Assembly: GCA_963768165.1 (NCBI GenBank)
Contig: CAVYHJ010000013.1
Location: 18,857 to 82,856, forward strand
Direction of reading: 5' to 3'
Source: CAVYHJ01 sp963768165 [NCBI: uncultured bacterium]
GTDB lineage: Bacteria > UBP4 > UBA4092
Length of the DNA stretch: 64,000 nt
The notes beneath the pieces were generated by a model that was given only the letters and a program-made list of their open reading frames with translations, was not told where the DNA came from and made no database searches. Numbering within the stretch: the first letter of the stretch is position 1; the number at the start of each line of letters is the position of its first letter. Of the stretch, positions 24,916-33,826 are shown piece by piece. The position numbers and the translations under genes were made by a program.

Positions 24916-25546
24916 CTCCCCACATCATCCATCTTATAAAAGCCAAAATTACCGCCTTTTCTTTTAAAACCTTCAGAAACCTGTCAAAATTGACGCAGAA
25001 ACCACAAACTCACCCAAAAGAGTATTAAATCTAGTCCCGAACCAAATCCTCACTCTTTTTCAATGGGAGACAATACGGAGATAATACGGAGAAAATAGGG
25101 AGATAACCTATACCCAATTTTGAAACATTTTAAGCCCCTTAAATCGCAAATTTAGCTATGCCAAAATGGCACACTCCACCTTGTATTTCTCGACCATCCT
25201 TGCGAAAGCGAGGATCGAGGATTCAGTTTTATACCCTATTTAAAGTGCTTAATAATCGTTTGTCTAACCAAGCAGGTACATCCCCTGATTTGTAGCAATA
25301 ACTTCTCAAATTAAGAATCATTCTTAACCTAATAGTATTTATTTTAAAAATAGTAGCTTATTGATTTTATGTGAATTAGGAAGATAAAAAATATTTCTGT
25401 AAGGGTATGAACCTGTTTTGAGTCTTATACTCTAGAAAGCATAAATATCTGGATAGAAAAGGAGGTGAAGAAGTAGTAACCTATCTGATTGACCGTATGC
25501 CATTTGAGGACTGTAGAGATTCTCGTCCAAGAAAGTAAAAATACAA
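24916..25546. other. Intergenic region before the beta-helix gene
   Basis: About 630 bp without a gene. It holds the second copy of the 139-bp dispersed repeat and a hairpin with a GAAA loop at about 25192-25216 (ATCCTTGC-GAAA-GCGAGGAT). The final 200 bp are AT-rich, and AAAAGGAGGTG near 25460 resembles an SD with no usable start behind it. Confidence 0.5.
25038..25176. repeat. Dispersed 139-bp repeat, copy 2 (inverted)
   Basis: It is the reverse complement of 9652-9790 over 139 bp without gaps. The four 11-bp units are better preserved here; on the minus strand they read TTATCTCCCTA, TTTTCTCCGTA, TTATCTCCGTA and TTGTCTCCCAT. Confidence 0.85.
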
Positions 25547-28500
25547 ATGGAGGATATATATCATGAACCACCGTTTCTGTGTTACCTTATTAATATTTTG
25601 CTTATTTTTAGTTTTTATGGTTTGACCTATTCTGCAGATACTCCAACTCCAGGTGCCAATGCTGTCACCGAAGTCGTATCCGGTCGCAATCAAAATACCC
25701 GTGTCTGGCAGATACAAAAAGTCGTGGATGATGTTGATGTTACAACGATGGCGATGTCCCAGGTAACGGTTACTCGCTTTATTACAGAAAAAGCCGATGG
25801 GTTATGTTACCAAGATACGGCCAACAATTGGCAGGTATCGGTCGAGAGTATTCAATCCACCTCAAATATAACTTATCCTTATCAAGCTCTGCAAGGCCCT
25901 TATCAAATCAAATTCGGCACAGGATTAGATACCCAATGGCCGATTTGTTATACGGTGAATGGGAAAATCATGCAATTGGGCTTGCGGTATTTGGCTTTTT
26001 ACGATAAAGGTAATAATACCCTTCAACCTCTAGGTTCGATTAATGCGGTTCCTCCCACTCTCCAGGGTAATACTTTGACCTATACCAATATCTTTCCGGG
26101 AGTAGATTTGGCATATAGGTATGGCAAAGGTTCCTTTGAACAAAACTTGGTAGTAAGAAGTCTTCAATCATTACCTTCTCCCAGCCAATATCAAATAGAT
26201 CCCGCGACCGCTTATTTGGTAAGTGTCACAGAAATAGATACCGCGACATTTGCCTGTTCTATTCAAGACTATACCGGACAAACCTTACAATTCGGTTATC
26301 TGTCCGGTGAAGGAACAGATATTTATTTTGCGGATGGATCAACCGGTCAAGCCCTCTGTCATTTTGCGCAAAGTCCCGCCTTTGACAGTAGTCCTGTAAA
26401 ACAATCCATCCCGATGTATAAATTTCTCTACCAACAAAATGGTCACACGTATTTGGTCGAGGGAATTCCTTATAGTTTTTTGATCTCAGCTTCCCTTCCG
26501 GTGACTTTGGATTACAACATTAAAACAGGAACACAATCGGATAATGAAGTCTGGCAGTCTGGAAATACCTATTACCTCAGTGGAACTTGGACGGTTCCTA
26601 ATGGAGATACTCTCATGATTGAAGGGGGAACGGTCTGTAAATTTTCTACAGGAGCCTATATTAATGTCGCCTCTGGAGGACAAATCCTAGCACAAGGGAG
26701 TACCTTCAATTATGTTCTTTTCACCAGTTGGAAAGATACCACGATGGGTGATCCGGTGAGTACCACTGGCAGCCCAGCGGCAGGGGATTATTATTCAGCC
26801 ATCAATTTGAATTATGGTGCTTCGGCAAACAGCCTTATTCAATATTGTAAAATCGCCTATGCCCAATATGGACTTTATATCCAAACTCCATTGAATAACC
26901 CTATTCAAAATAATATCCTCCGAGTGAATAGTTTGGACAATATTTATTTTTCAGGTGGTTCTTTTGGTGCCGCAAGTACGCAAGTTGTAATATTCAATAA
27001 TCTATTCTTGGGAAATGCCATTTATGGAATTTTTGGTGCGTCTTCCGGATACCCTTGTGTTCAAGTTCTTAACAATACTTTCGATAGTTTAGGGACTGGG
27101 ATATATTCTCAGTATGATCCCGTGTTTGTTATGTGCAAAAACAATTTATTCAGTAATTGTACTACTGGAATGAGTGGGGGTGGCGAAAACAGTTTTGGGA
27201 GCCATAATTATAATAGCTTTTACAATGTCCCAACACCTGTTTATGCATTTGGGCTTGCTTCAAACGAATATATTTTATCTTCCAGTCCTTATATATCTTC
27301 ACCCAATGGGAATTATTACTTAAATCAAAGTAATACAACTACTTTGATAAATGCTGGAGATAGTACCGCTTCGGTCTATGGGTTAAATACCAAAACCACG
27401 GTGGCACCCGTTCAAGCGCCCAACACCATTACGGTAAGTACCACGTGGTCGCAAGTTCCTCATGATACGGGAATGGTGGATATTGGGTATCATTATGATC
27501 CTGTAGATGTCGTGGTGGGCAATACCGGAACATATTCTGCTTTAACGATTGGGACTAGTAGTGGTGTGGATAGTGCGACCCTGACCATTTTACCCGGTGT
27601 GGTGGTTTCTTTCTGGCGTAATGACTCCAATTCTACCACCCAACAAATCTTTAGTTGGGCGTATCCCAATATTATTGCGCACGGTCATGCCAATAACCGG
27701 ATCGAATTTACCTCCATCTATGCGACGGGTAGTTTGCATACCCATCCTTTGGGTGCTGATGGTCTGTATAGTTATAATTTTGGCATACATCTGGGTCAGA
27801 ATCGAGGGCCTAATTCCATTATCCAGAATTGTATTTTCCGCTATGCCAAAGCAGGGATTGATCTTGATCCGGGAACCGTTCTCTATCACCGGATTAACGA
27901 TAATATTTTCTACGATTGTCGAGACGGAATTGCGGCTGTGGATTCCTATGTGCGAGCAGAGAATAATCTGTTTCTCGCGGGAAATAATAACCAGTATCAG
28001 GTTCTGGTCTGGAGTGCCTCTTATTCCAGTAATAGCGCTATTATTCGCAATAATACCATGGTAGGGAATGGATCGGGCTGGTATGGAATTAATGCGATAA
28101 CGACCAATGGAAATCTCACCTGCTATGTAGACATCCGTAATAATATTTTCTATGGATTTGCTACAGGGGTTAATTTGCAACCGCCCTATTTTGTCGGAGT
28201 AGTTTCCCATAATAGTTTATATAATAATTCTGCTATTGATTACGCTGGGGGGCTAACGAATACAAATCCTGTTTATAGTAATCCCCAATTTGCCAATAGC
28301 GGGAGCGGGTCATTTGATGGGTATTATCTAGCCTCGACCACCGGGAACGTCAGCCGGTTGCCTTTCACCAACTATGCCCTCACAGGGATTAATCAAGGCA
28401 CTATACCCACGAAAGCTGGTTCTTCGATTATCGTTTATGCCAGTACGGGCGCGAATACGGGAGTACAATTAGGAAAGTTATCTGCCGGTACTTACACCTC

Positions 28501-30829
28501 TGGGTCCACCTCTCAGGGCAATATTTTAGTGCAATTGCTGAATAGTAGCGGGGCTGTTTGGTCTCTCAATACCAGCGAATACTGTACGCTTTATTGTTTA
28601 TCCGGGGTGACGATGAATGTGTATGTCCCTACATTGTCTATTACCACCCCTAATTCTCTCTATCTCTGGGTGGCGATGGATGGGTCGTCTTATTATGCGG
28701 ATACAGTGCATGGGGTAACCCTCTATCCAAATAATCCCACTCAGGATGCCTGGTATGCTATGAGCTATAACACGGCAGGATTAGCTCAAGCCTCATTCAG
28801 TCATCTAGGTACCAGTCCCTTGGTTCAGGCGGGAGATACCACTGTCCGTGCTTATGGCAGTACTGCTACCAATCAAACCTTGGACAGCGGGACTGTCAAT
28901 ATTGGTTATCATTATCTCAATCGGGGATTTATTCAAGTGGCGGAAAATCAAAGACAATTTGAGTATGAGGATGGCACACCTTTTGTGGCGAACGGTTCCA
29001 GTTTGGGATTTGCCTCTTTTGAGTATCAAGATGCGAATTCATTACCAACTCTCGGTAGTTATTTAGCATTGATTCGCAGTTACGGTGTGACCGCTATTAC
29101 CCAAACCTTACATCAAAACCGTGCCACTCCGTATCAATATACCGATAACATTGCCAGCGCTTGGTGTATTGAACAACCAGTTGGAACCTATCATGATGAA
29201 ACCGCCCAATGGTGGGATAATTATTTGAATCTACTGGACAAAAATAATTTGAAACTCGGTTGGTTAGTCTGGCAGGATTATGTTGGATACAGTGGCGATT
29301 CAATACATCCAAGAGATCATTATAATCCCTTTTTCTCCGGTTCAACTATTTTTCATGGATACGCTGGTTCTATATTAGATGTCTTTCAAGCAAGTAGCAC
29401 TCTTGACTATGAAACTTCCTTGATGACCTATTGTGTAAACCGTTGGGGAGACCGGGAAAGTATTTTATATTGGGACCCTATTATTGAGACGGATTATGTG
29501 GTAGATGAGCAGGATTTATCTACGGATGCTTTGAACTCATGGATCAATACATTGCATGGATTTATTAAAAACTATGAAGTGCAGAAGTGGGGACATTCCC
29601 ACATGGTCAGTGCTTCATCAGGTAGACCTTTTGCGAGTTTTACAACACCCAGCAGTGGAATTGTGTATACCTGTTCTACCACGACAAGTGCTAATGATAT
29701 GGCATTGTATCCTCGGTTAGGCGCTCGGTTGTTCGGCGGGGAGAACTCACTTGGTGTGACGACAACAATCTCCTGCGTGACTGAATCTATCCAGACATGT
29801 CTATTCACTAATCCGATATTAGATATGTATAACGTTCATTATGGCGGATATTTACAATTAACTTTCCCGGCGGTAGATGCTATCACGGCACAAGCGCCTA
29901 ACGGGTTATGGTATCCTGTATTAGGAAAACAATGGTTAATAGATTCCGTGGCTACAGATATGGTGCTACAGACCCATTATATCGTGACCTGTGGGTTTAG
30001 TCTCATGACCGCAGGGAAAAAACCCTATTTTGCGGGACTATATTATCCGGGGTTCTGGGAGGTCCCTTGGACCGCCAATACCGCATGGTATACCTTAGAC
30101 CCGCCTTCAACCTACGATCCGGGTACCTCTATCTATGCACCGGACAGTGCCATTATCAGGATAGACCGGCATATTGACCCAACCTTTAAACAAGCCTATC
30201 ACCACTATAACGGCTGGGCACTTACGGCTTCCGGTGCGGCTGGTGCAGGATTCGGGGGTGGTGTGCCGGATATTAATTTCTATAATACGGATACTAATGG
30301 AACGTTTACACTTAATGGTAATCATGTCTTTTACCAATTGGGTACAACGGAGTATAGAAATAGTTCCAAAGTAAATACATTAATATTTCGAAATGGAATT
30401 GAATATAATCCCTTCAATTACAGTATCTTGACGGATTATTTAGCCTATTACATGATCCAGACTACTGTAAATTGGAATGAGCCAAGTTGGGAGAATCTGG
30501 ATAGTACAAATAGGATTTCCTTGTCGGGATCTACGGATGTATTTGTCTTCTATTCCGGTGACAGCAGTAATATGCTGGTCTATTTCCTACGAGATATGCT
30601 CAATGCGCATGGGTATGATACAGGAAACACTTCTTACTACAGTAGTAATTCGGTTACTACTATGAGTGTGACTTTTTCAGGATTTCCAAATAATACTCTT
30701 ATCGGGTTAACTTGGTTTGACCCAGAGAGTGGTAATTCTCTAGGTGCGTCTTCTTTTTCGGGTGGAAGTATAACGGTTACCGCCCCCGGATTCAATAGAG
30801 AAATTGTAGCCGTACTCAAGCCAGAGTGA
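25547..30829 (+). CDS. Large secreted beta-helix / glycosidase-like protein
   Basis: A 1760-residue multidomain protein. After a hydrophobic N-terminus comes a beta-rich region (about 40-330). Two stretches of right-handed parallel beta-helix follow (about 330-600 and 660-900), with 'NNPIQNNILRVNSLDNIYF' and 'NNTFDSLGTGIYSQ'-type coils. A glycosidase-like barrel follows from about 1125 ('FEYEDGTPFVANGSSLGF', 'YGVTAITQTLHQNR', 'RWGDRESILYWDPIIETD'), and a terminal domain of about 140 residues has 'LTWFDPESGNSLG', as in the beta-sandwich that ends apiosidase-like/DUF4038 enzymes (collagen-binding-like). It is probably an extracellular polysaccharide-degrading or binding protein. The start is uncertain: a better SD and signal-peptide start exist in another frame (see findings). 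Confidence 0.75.
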   Translation: MEDIYHEPPFLCYLINILLIFSFYGLTYSADTPTPGANAVTEVVSGRNQNTRVWQIQKVVDDVDVTTMAMSQVTVTRFITEKADGLCYQDTANNWQVSVESIQSTSNITYPYQALQGPYQIKFGTGLDTQWPICYTVNGKIMQLGLRYLAFYDKGNNTLQPLGSINAVPPTLQGNTLTYTNIFPGVDLAYRYGKGSFEQNLVVRSLQSLPSPSQYQIDPATAYLVSVTEIDTATFACSIQDYTGQTLQFGYLSGEGTDIYFADGSTGQALCHFAQSPAFDSSPVKQSIPMYKFLYQQNGHTYLVEGIPYSFLISASLPVTLDYNIKTGTQSDNEVWQSGNTYYLSGTWTVPNGDTLMIEGGTVCKFSTGAYINVASGGQILAQGSTFNYVLFTSWKDTTMGDPVSTTGSPAAGDYYSAINLNYGASANSLIQYCKIAYAQYGLYIQTPLNNPIQNNILRVNSLDNIYFSGGSFGAASTQVVIFNNLFLGNAIYGIFGASSGYPCVQVLNNTFDSLGTGIYSQYDPVFVMCKNNLFSNCTTGMSGGGENSFGSHNYNSFYNVPTPVYAFGLASNEYILSSSPYISSPNGNYYLNQSNTTTLINAGDSTASVYGLNTKTTVAPVQAPNTITVSTTWSQVPHDTGMVDIGYHYDPVDVVVGNTGTYSALTIGTSSGVDSATLTILPGVVVSFWRNDSNSTTQQIFSWAYPNIIAHGHANNRIEFTSIYATGSLHTHPLGADGLYSYNFGIHLGQNRGPNSIIQNCIFRYAKAGIDLDPGTVLYHRINDNIFYDCRDGIAAVDSYVRAENNLFLAGNNNQYQVLVWSASYSSNSAIIRNNTMVGNGSGWYGINAITTNGNLTCYVDIRNNIFYGFATGVNLQPPYFVGVVSHNSLYNNSAIDYAGGLTNTNPVYSNPQFANSGSGSFDGYYLASTTGNVSRLPFTNYALTGINQGTIPTKAGSSIIVYASTGANTGVQLGKLSAGTYTSGSTSQGNILVQLLNSSGAVWSLNTSEYCTLYCLSGVTMNVYVPTLSITTPNSLYLWVAMDGSSYYADTVHGVTLYPNNPTQDAWYAMSYNTAGLAQASFSHLGTSPLVQAGDTTVRAYGSTATNQTLDSGTVNIGYHYLNRGFIQVAENQRQFEYEDGTPFVANGSSLGFASFEYQDANSLPTLGSYLALIRSYGVTAITQTLHQNRATPYQYTDNIASAWCIEQPVGTYHDETAQWWDNYLNLLDKNNLKLGWLVWQDYVGYSGDSIHPRDHYNPFFSGSTIFHGYAGSILDVFQASSTLDYETSLMTYCVNRWGDRESILYWDPIIETDYVVDEQDLSTDALNSWINTLHGFIKNYEVQKWGHSHMVSASSGRPFASFTTPSSGIVYTCSTTTSANDMALYPRLGARLFGGENSLGVTTTISCVTESIQTCLFTNPILDMYNVHYGGYLQLTFPAVDAITAQAPNGLWYPVLGKQWLIDSVATDMVLQTHYIVTCGFSLMTAGKKPYFAGLYYPGFWEVPWTANTAWYTLDPPSTYDPGTSIYAPDSAIIRIDRHIDPTFKQAYHHYNGWALTASGAAGAGFGGGVPDINFYNTDTNGTFTLNGNHVFYQLGTTEYRNSSKVNTLIFRNGIEYNPFNYSILTDYLAYYMIQTTVNWNEPSWENLDSTNRISLSGSTDVFVFYSGDSSNMLVYFLRDMLNAHGYDTGNTSYYSSNSVTTMSVTFSGFPNNTLIGLTWFDPESGNSLGASSFSGGSITVTAPGFNREIVAVLKPE

Positions 30830-30842
30830 TAGACTTATAGAT

Positions 30843-31913
30843 ATGAAGACCAAAATACTATTTGGAGTATTTTTGATAGCAGTTGCTGTGTTCTTTTGCA
30901 CAGCAACTCCTGTTTTTTGTGGACAATTAAGTCCTTGGAATTATACCAATAGTTTAAATTATCCGAGAGACGGCAACAGAGCTGTTATAGTAAATGATAC
31001 CGTTATCTATACCTTTGGAGAAGATGAGTTCTCTAATGACACACCTTTACCCGTTGAACGTGCAACGATTTTACCCAATGGTTCTTTAAGTCCGTGGACT
31101 GTTGAATCTGAACGCTACTCAGATGTAAGAGATGATGCAGTAGGAGCCTATGCCAATGGATTTCTCTATGTGATTGGTGGAATAAACTACGATTATGGAT
31201 TTGTAACTACTATACAACGTGCGACAGTAAATTTGAATGGAACTCTAGGAACTTGGACAACGATTGGTTCAATTCCAACAGGTGAATTTACAGAATCATC
31301 TTTAATTCAATACAATCAATATATCTATGTAATTGCAGGATATCAAGAAGCGGCTAATCCGTTACCCTATATTTATCGGACAACCACCAATCCCGACGGC
31401 ACTTTAGGCTCTTGGATACTTTGTACTTCCCAGTTGGCTACAGGTCGGTATGATCAGGCTTCTATTTTGATTAATACCACATTATATGTAATGTGTGGGT
31501 TTAATGGTTCAGGTATTGTTAAATCGGTAGAAAGAGCGTGTCTTTATCCAGATGGTGAATTAAGTGCCTTTAGTACTCTCAATTCTACTGAAACTGAACA
31601 TGGGGATAATACAGTTGTGTATGATGGTCAATATATTAATTATATTGATGAAGCAAATGGAGTTATTGCTAACGATCCTAATTATTATTCAGAAAGGGCA
31701 CAAGTATATCCTGATGGAAGTCTCGGATCATGGGAATATGTACCCTCACAACGTTTTAATGTTCCTCGTGGTGATCCAGGTTTTGTAACGACCTCCTTTG
31801 CTGCTTATGCGATAGGGGGTGTTGATGAAGATGGTATTGATTTAGCCAGTGTCGAATTTGCTTTATTGATCCCTACAGGAATTGTTAAAAGAGAATGGGA
31901 GATTTTTGATTAA
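30843..31913 (+). CDS. Kelch-type beta-propeller secreted protein 1
   Basis: A 356-residue protein. The signal peptide ('ILFGVFLIAVAVFFCTATPV' then FCG) precedes repeats of about 50 residues. Each has a hydrophobic 'YVIGG'-like strand, then a 'VERATI..(D/N)GSL..W' turn, for example 'PVERATILPNGSLSPW', 'IQRATVNLNGTLGTW' and 'VERACLYPDGELSAF'. This fits a Kelch-like propeller of six or seven blades, a binding rather than catalytic fold. The protein ends 'GIVKREWEIFD'. It begins 14 bp after the stop of the upstream gene with no SD, so translation is probably coupled. Its TAA is followed in frame by an orphan terminal-domain copy. Confidence 0.75.
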   Translation: MKTKILFGVFLIAVAVFFCTATPVFCGQLSPWNYTNSLNYPRDGNRAVIVNDTVIYTFGEDEFSNDTPLPVERATILPNGSLSPWTVESERYSDVRDDAVGAYANGFLYVIGGINYDYGFVTTIQRATVNLNGTLGTWTTIGSIPTGEFTESSLIQYNQYIYVIAGYQEAANPLPYIYRTTTNPDGTLGSWILCTSQLATGRYDQASILINTTLYVMCGFNGSGIVKSVERACLYPDGELSAFSTLNSTETEHGDNTVVYDGQYINYIDEANGVIANDPNYYSERAQVYPDGSLGSWEYVPSQRFNVPRGDPGFVTTSFAAYAIGGVDEDGIDLASVEFALLIPTGIVKREWEIFD

Positions 31914-32339
31914 AAAAATCCGTTCAATCATAGCATTCTCACAGATTATTTAGCCTACTATAAAATCCAGACGACAGTAAATTGGAATGAGCCGACTTGG
32001 GAAAACTTGGACAGCACCAATCGGATTACTCTCTCTGGATTTACGGATGTATTTGTCTTCTATTCCGGTGACAGTAGTAATATGTTGGTTTACTTCCTTC
32101 GAGATATGCTTAATGCGCATGGCTATGATACGGGAACTACTTCGTATTATAGTAGTAATTCCGTCACTAATATGAGTGTGACTTTTTCGGGATTCCCCAC
32201 TTATACTTCAATTACTGTAATGTGGTTTGATCCTGCAACAGGAAATTCATTGGGTTCTTCTACCTTTTCTACTGGTTCAACAACCATCACGGCACCTGCA
32301 TTTAACCGAGAAATTGTAGCCGTACTCAAACCAGAGTGA
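31914..32339 (+). pseudogene. Orphan terminal-domain copy D2 (in frame after TAA)
   Basis: A 142-codon stretch continuing in the same frame as the propeller gene directly behind its TAA stop. From 31917 it matches the last 140 or so residues of the 1760-residue protein: 'ILTDYLAYYKIQTTVNWNEP', 'FVFYSGDSSNMLVYFLRDML', 'NAHGYDTGTTSYYSSNSV', 'WFDPATGNSLGSSTF' and 'NREIVAVLKPE'. There is no ATG or GTG near its beginning; the first usable codon is a TTG at 32007. Many codon differences from the other copies are synonymous, so it may be, or recently have been, translated. It ends with TGA followed by TAG, as the other copies do. Confidence 0.7.
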
Positions 32340-32352
32340 TAGAATTATATTT

Positions 32353-33387
32353 ATGACAATAGAGAAGAAATACTATAAATTTTCTCTAATAGGAATAGTA
32401 GTATTTCTTCTCTTAGTCATTTCTAGTTTTGCGCAGACACTAGGACAATGGACAGATGTAACTCCCTTACCTAGTCCTCGCTCTGATTGTAGGGCGGTAG
32501 TAATAAATACCACCATCTATGTTTTAGAAGGATATGCGTATACTACAACTCCCTATCCAGTATTGCAAACAACAATAAGACCAGATGGTTCTTTAACCCC
32601 TTGGATACAAGAAAGTACACAGATGATGCAAGCTCGTGAGGATGGAGTTACTGTTAGTGCGAATGGATATATTTATGCTATTGGTGGAGATAATGGGGTT
32701 AGCATTACTTCCACCGCAGAGCGAACGATAATTAATTCCGATGGAAGCTTAGGTACATGGACAACCATCGGTAATATACCTCTAAGTTTTGTACAGTCAA
32801 CTTGGGTGCAATATTCAACTTTTGTATACATATTAGGTGATTATGGAGGAACCACTGATGTTTGGCGAGTAGAATTAAATCTCGATGGCTCATTGGGTAC
32901 ATGGCAATTGATGACTAGTCATTTTAATATATCTCGGTATAGCGCCCAAGCGACATTGGTAAATAACTATATCTTTCTCAATGGCGGTGTTGGTTCAGAT
33001 TGTAGAATAACTGAACGTGCTTTAATTTATCCCGATGGCAATTTGGGACCTTGGCAATTATTAACCCAAACGGGAGAATATCATGTAGCGGGTATGATGG
33101 CACGATTAGGTTGCACACTTTATGTTATTGCGGGTGATCAGGTAGATGGTGCAGAATCTTATCATACTGAATATGCGACTATTAATCCTGATTATTCCCT
33201 TGGAATATGGTACGATGGTGCTCCGCACCCCTCAGACCGACAATTTTTCAGTTATGTACAAACTTCAACAGCGATTTATGTAATAGGGGGGTTTGATGGT
33301 GGTGACATGAATAGCGTCGAATACGCACCCATTATCTATCCTTTGCCTACGGGGATAGAGAAAAGACAATGGGAGATTTTTAAGTAA
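32353..33387 (+). CDS. Kelch-type beta-propeller secreted protein 2
   Basis: A 344-residue paralogue of the preceding propeller protein. A signal peptide ('LIGIVVFLLLVISSFAQ') is followed by blades with 'VLQTTIRPDGSLTPW', 'AERTIINSDGSLGTW', 'RVELNLDGSLGTWQ' and 'TERALIYPDGNLGPW'. It ends 'PTGIEKRQWEIFK'. It starts 14 bp after the D2 copy and has no SD. It is followed directly, in frame, by a third copy of the terminal domain. A role in surface or ligand binding is inferred from the fold only. Confidence 0.75.
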   Translation: MTIEKKYYKFSLIGIVVFLLLVISSFAQTLGQWTDVTPLPSPRSDCRAVVINTTIYVLEGYAYTTTPYPVLQTTIRPDGSLTPWIQESTQMMQAREDGVTVSANGYIYAIGGDNGVSITSTAERTIINSDGSLGTWTTIGNIPLSFVQSTWVQYSTFVYILGDYGGTTDVWRVELNLDGSLGTWQLMTSHFNISRYSAQATLVNNYIFLNGGVGSDCRITERALIYPDGNLGPWQLLTQTGEYHVAGMMARLGCTLYVIAGDQVDGAESYHTEYATINPDYSLGIWYDGAPHPSDRQFFSYVQTSTAIYVIGGFDGGDMNSVEYAPIIYPLPTGIEKRQWEIFK

Positions 33388-33813
33388 TACAATCCCTTCA
33401 ATTACAGTATATTGACGGATTATTTAGCCTATTACAAAATCCAGACCACAGTAAATTGGAATGAGCCAACTTGGGAAAACTTAGATAGCACCAATCGAAT
33501 TTCATTGTCTGGATTTACGGATGTTTATACGTTCTATTCCGGGGATAGTAGTAATATGTTGGTATATTTTCTTCGAGACATGCTGAATGCACATGGCTAT
33601 GATACAGGAACTACTTCGTATTATAGTACCAATTCTGTAACCAATATGAGTGTTACTTTTTCGGGATTCCCCACTTATACTTCGATTACTGTACTATGGT
33701 TCGACCCGGAGAGTGGGAATTCATTAGGTTCCTCTACCTTTTCCACTGGGTCAACGACTATTACAGCACCTGCATTTAATAGAGAAATAGTAGCCGTGCT
33801 TAAGCCGCAGTGA
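33388..33813 (+). pseudogene. Orphan terminal-domain copy D3 (in frame after TAA)
   Basis: Same arrangement as D2. After the TAA at 33385-33387 the frame continues 'YNPFNYSILTDYLAYYKIQT' and runs to TGA at 33811-33813. The first possible initiator is TTG at 33412, a position at which D2 has CTC or ATT, so the copies do not share a start codon. In about 85 codons compared with D2 I counted about 20 synonymous and 4 amino-acid-changing differences. The final residues are 'NREIVAVLKPQ'. Confidence 0.7.
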
Positions 33814-33826
33814 TAGACTAAAGTGT

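Noticed and set aside
27590-28210. 206-codon minus-strand frame inside the beta-helix gene
   Set aside because: It is the shadow of a repetitive Asn/Ile-rich beta-helix sequence on the plus strand.
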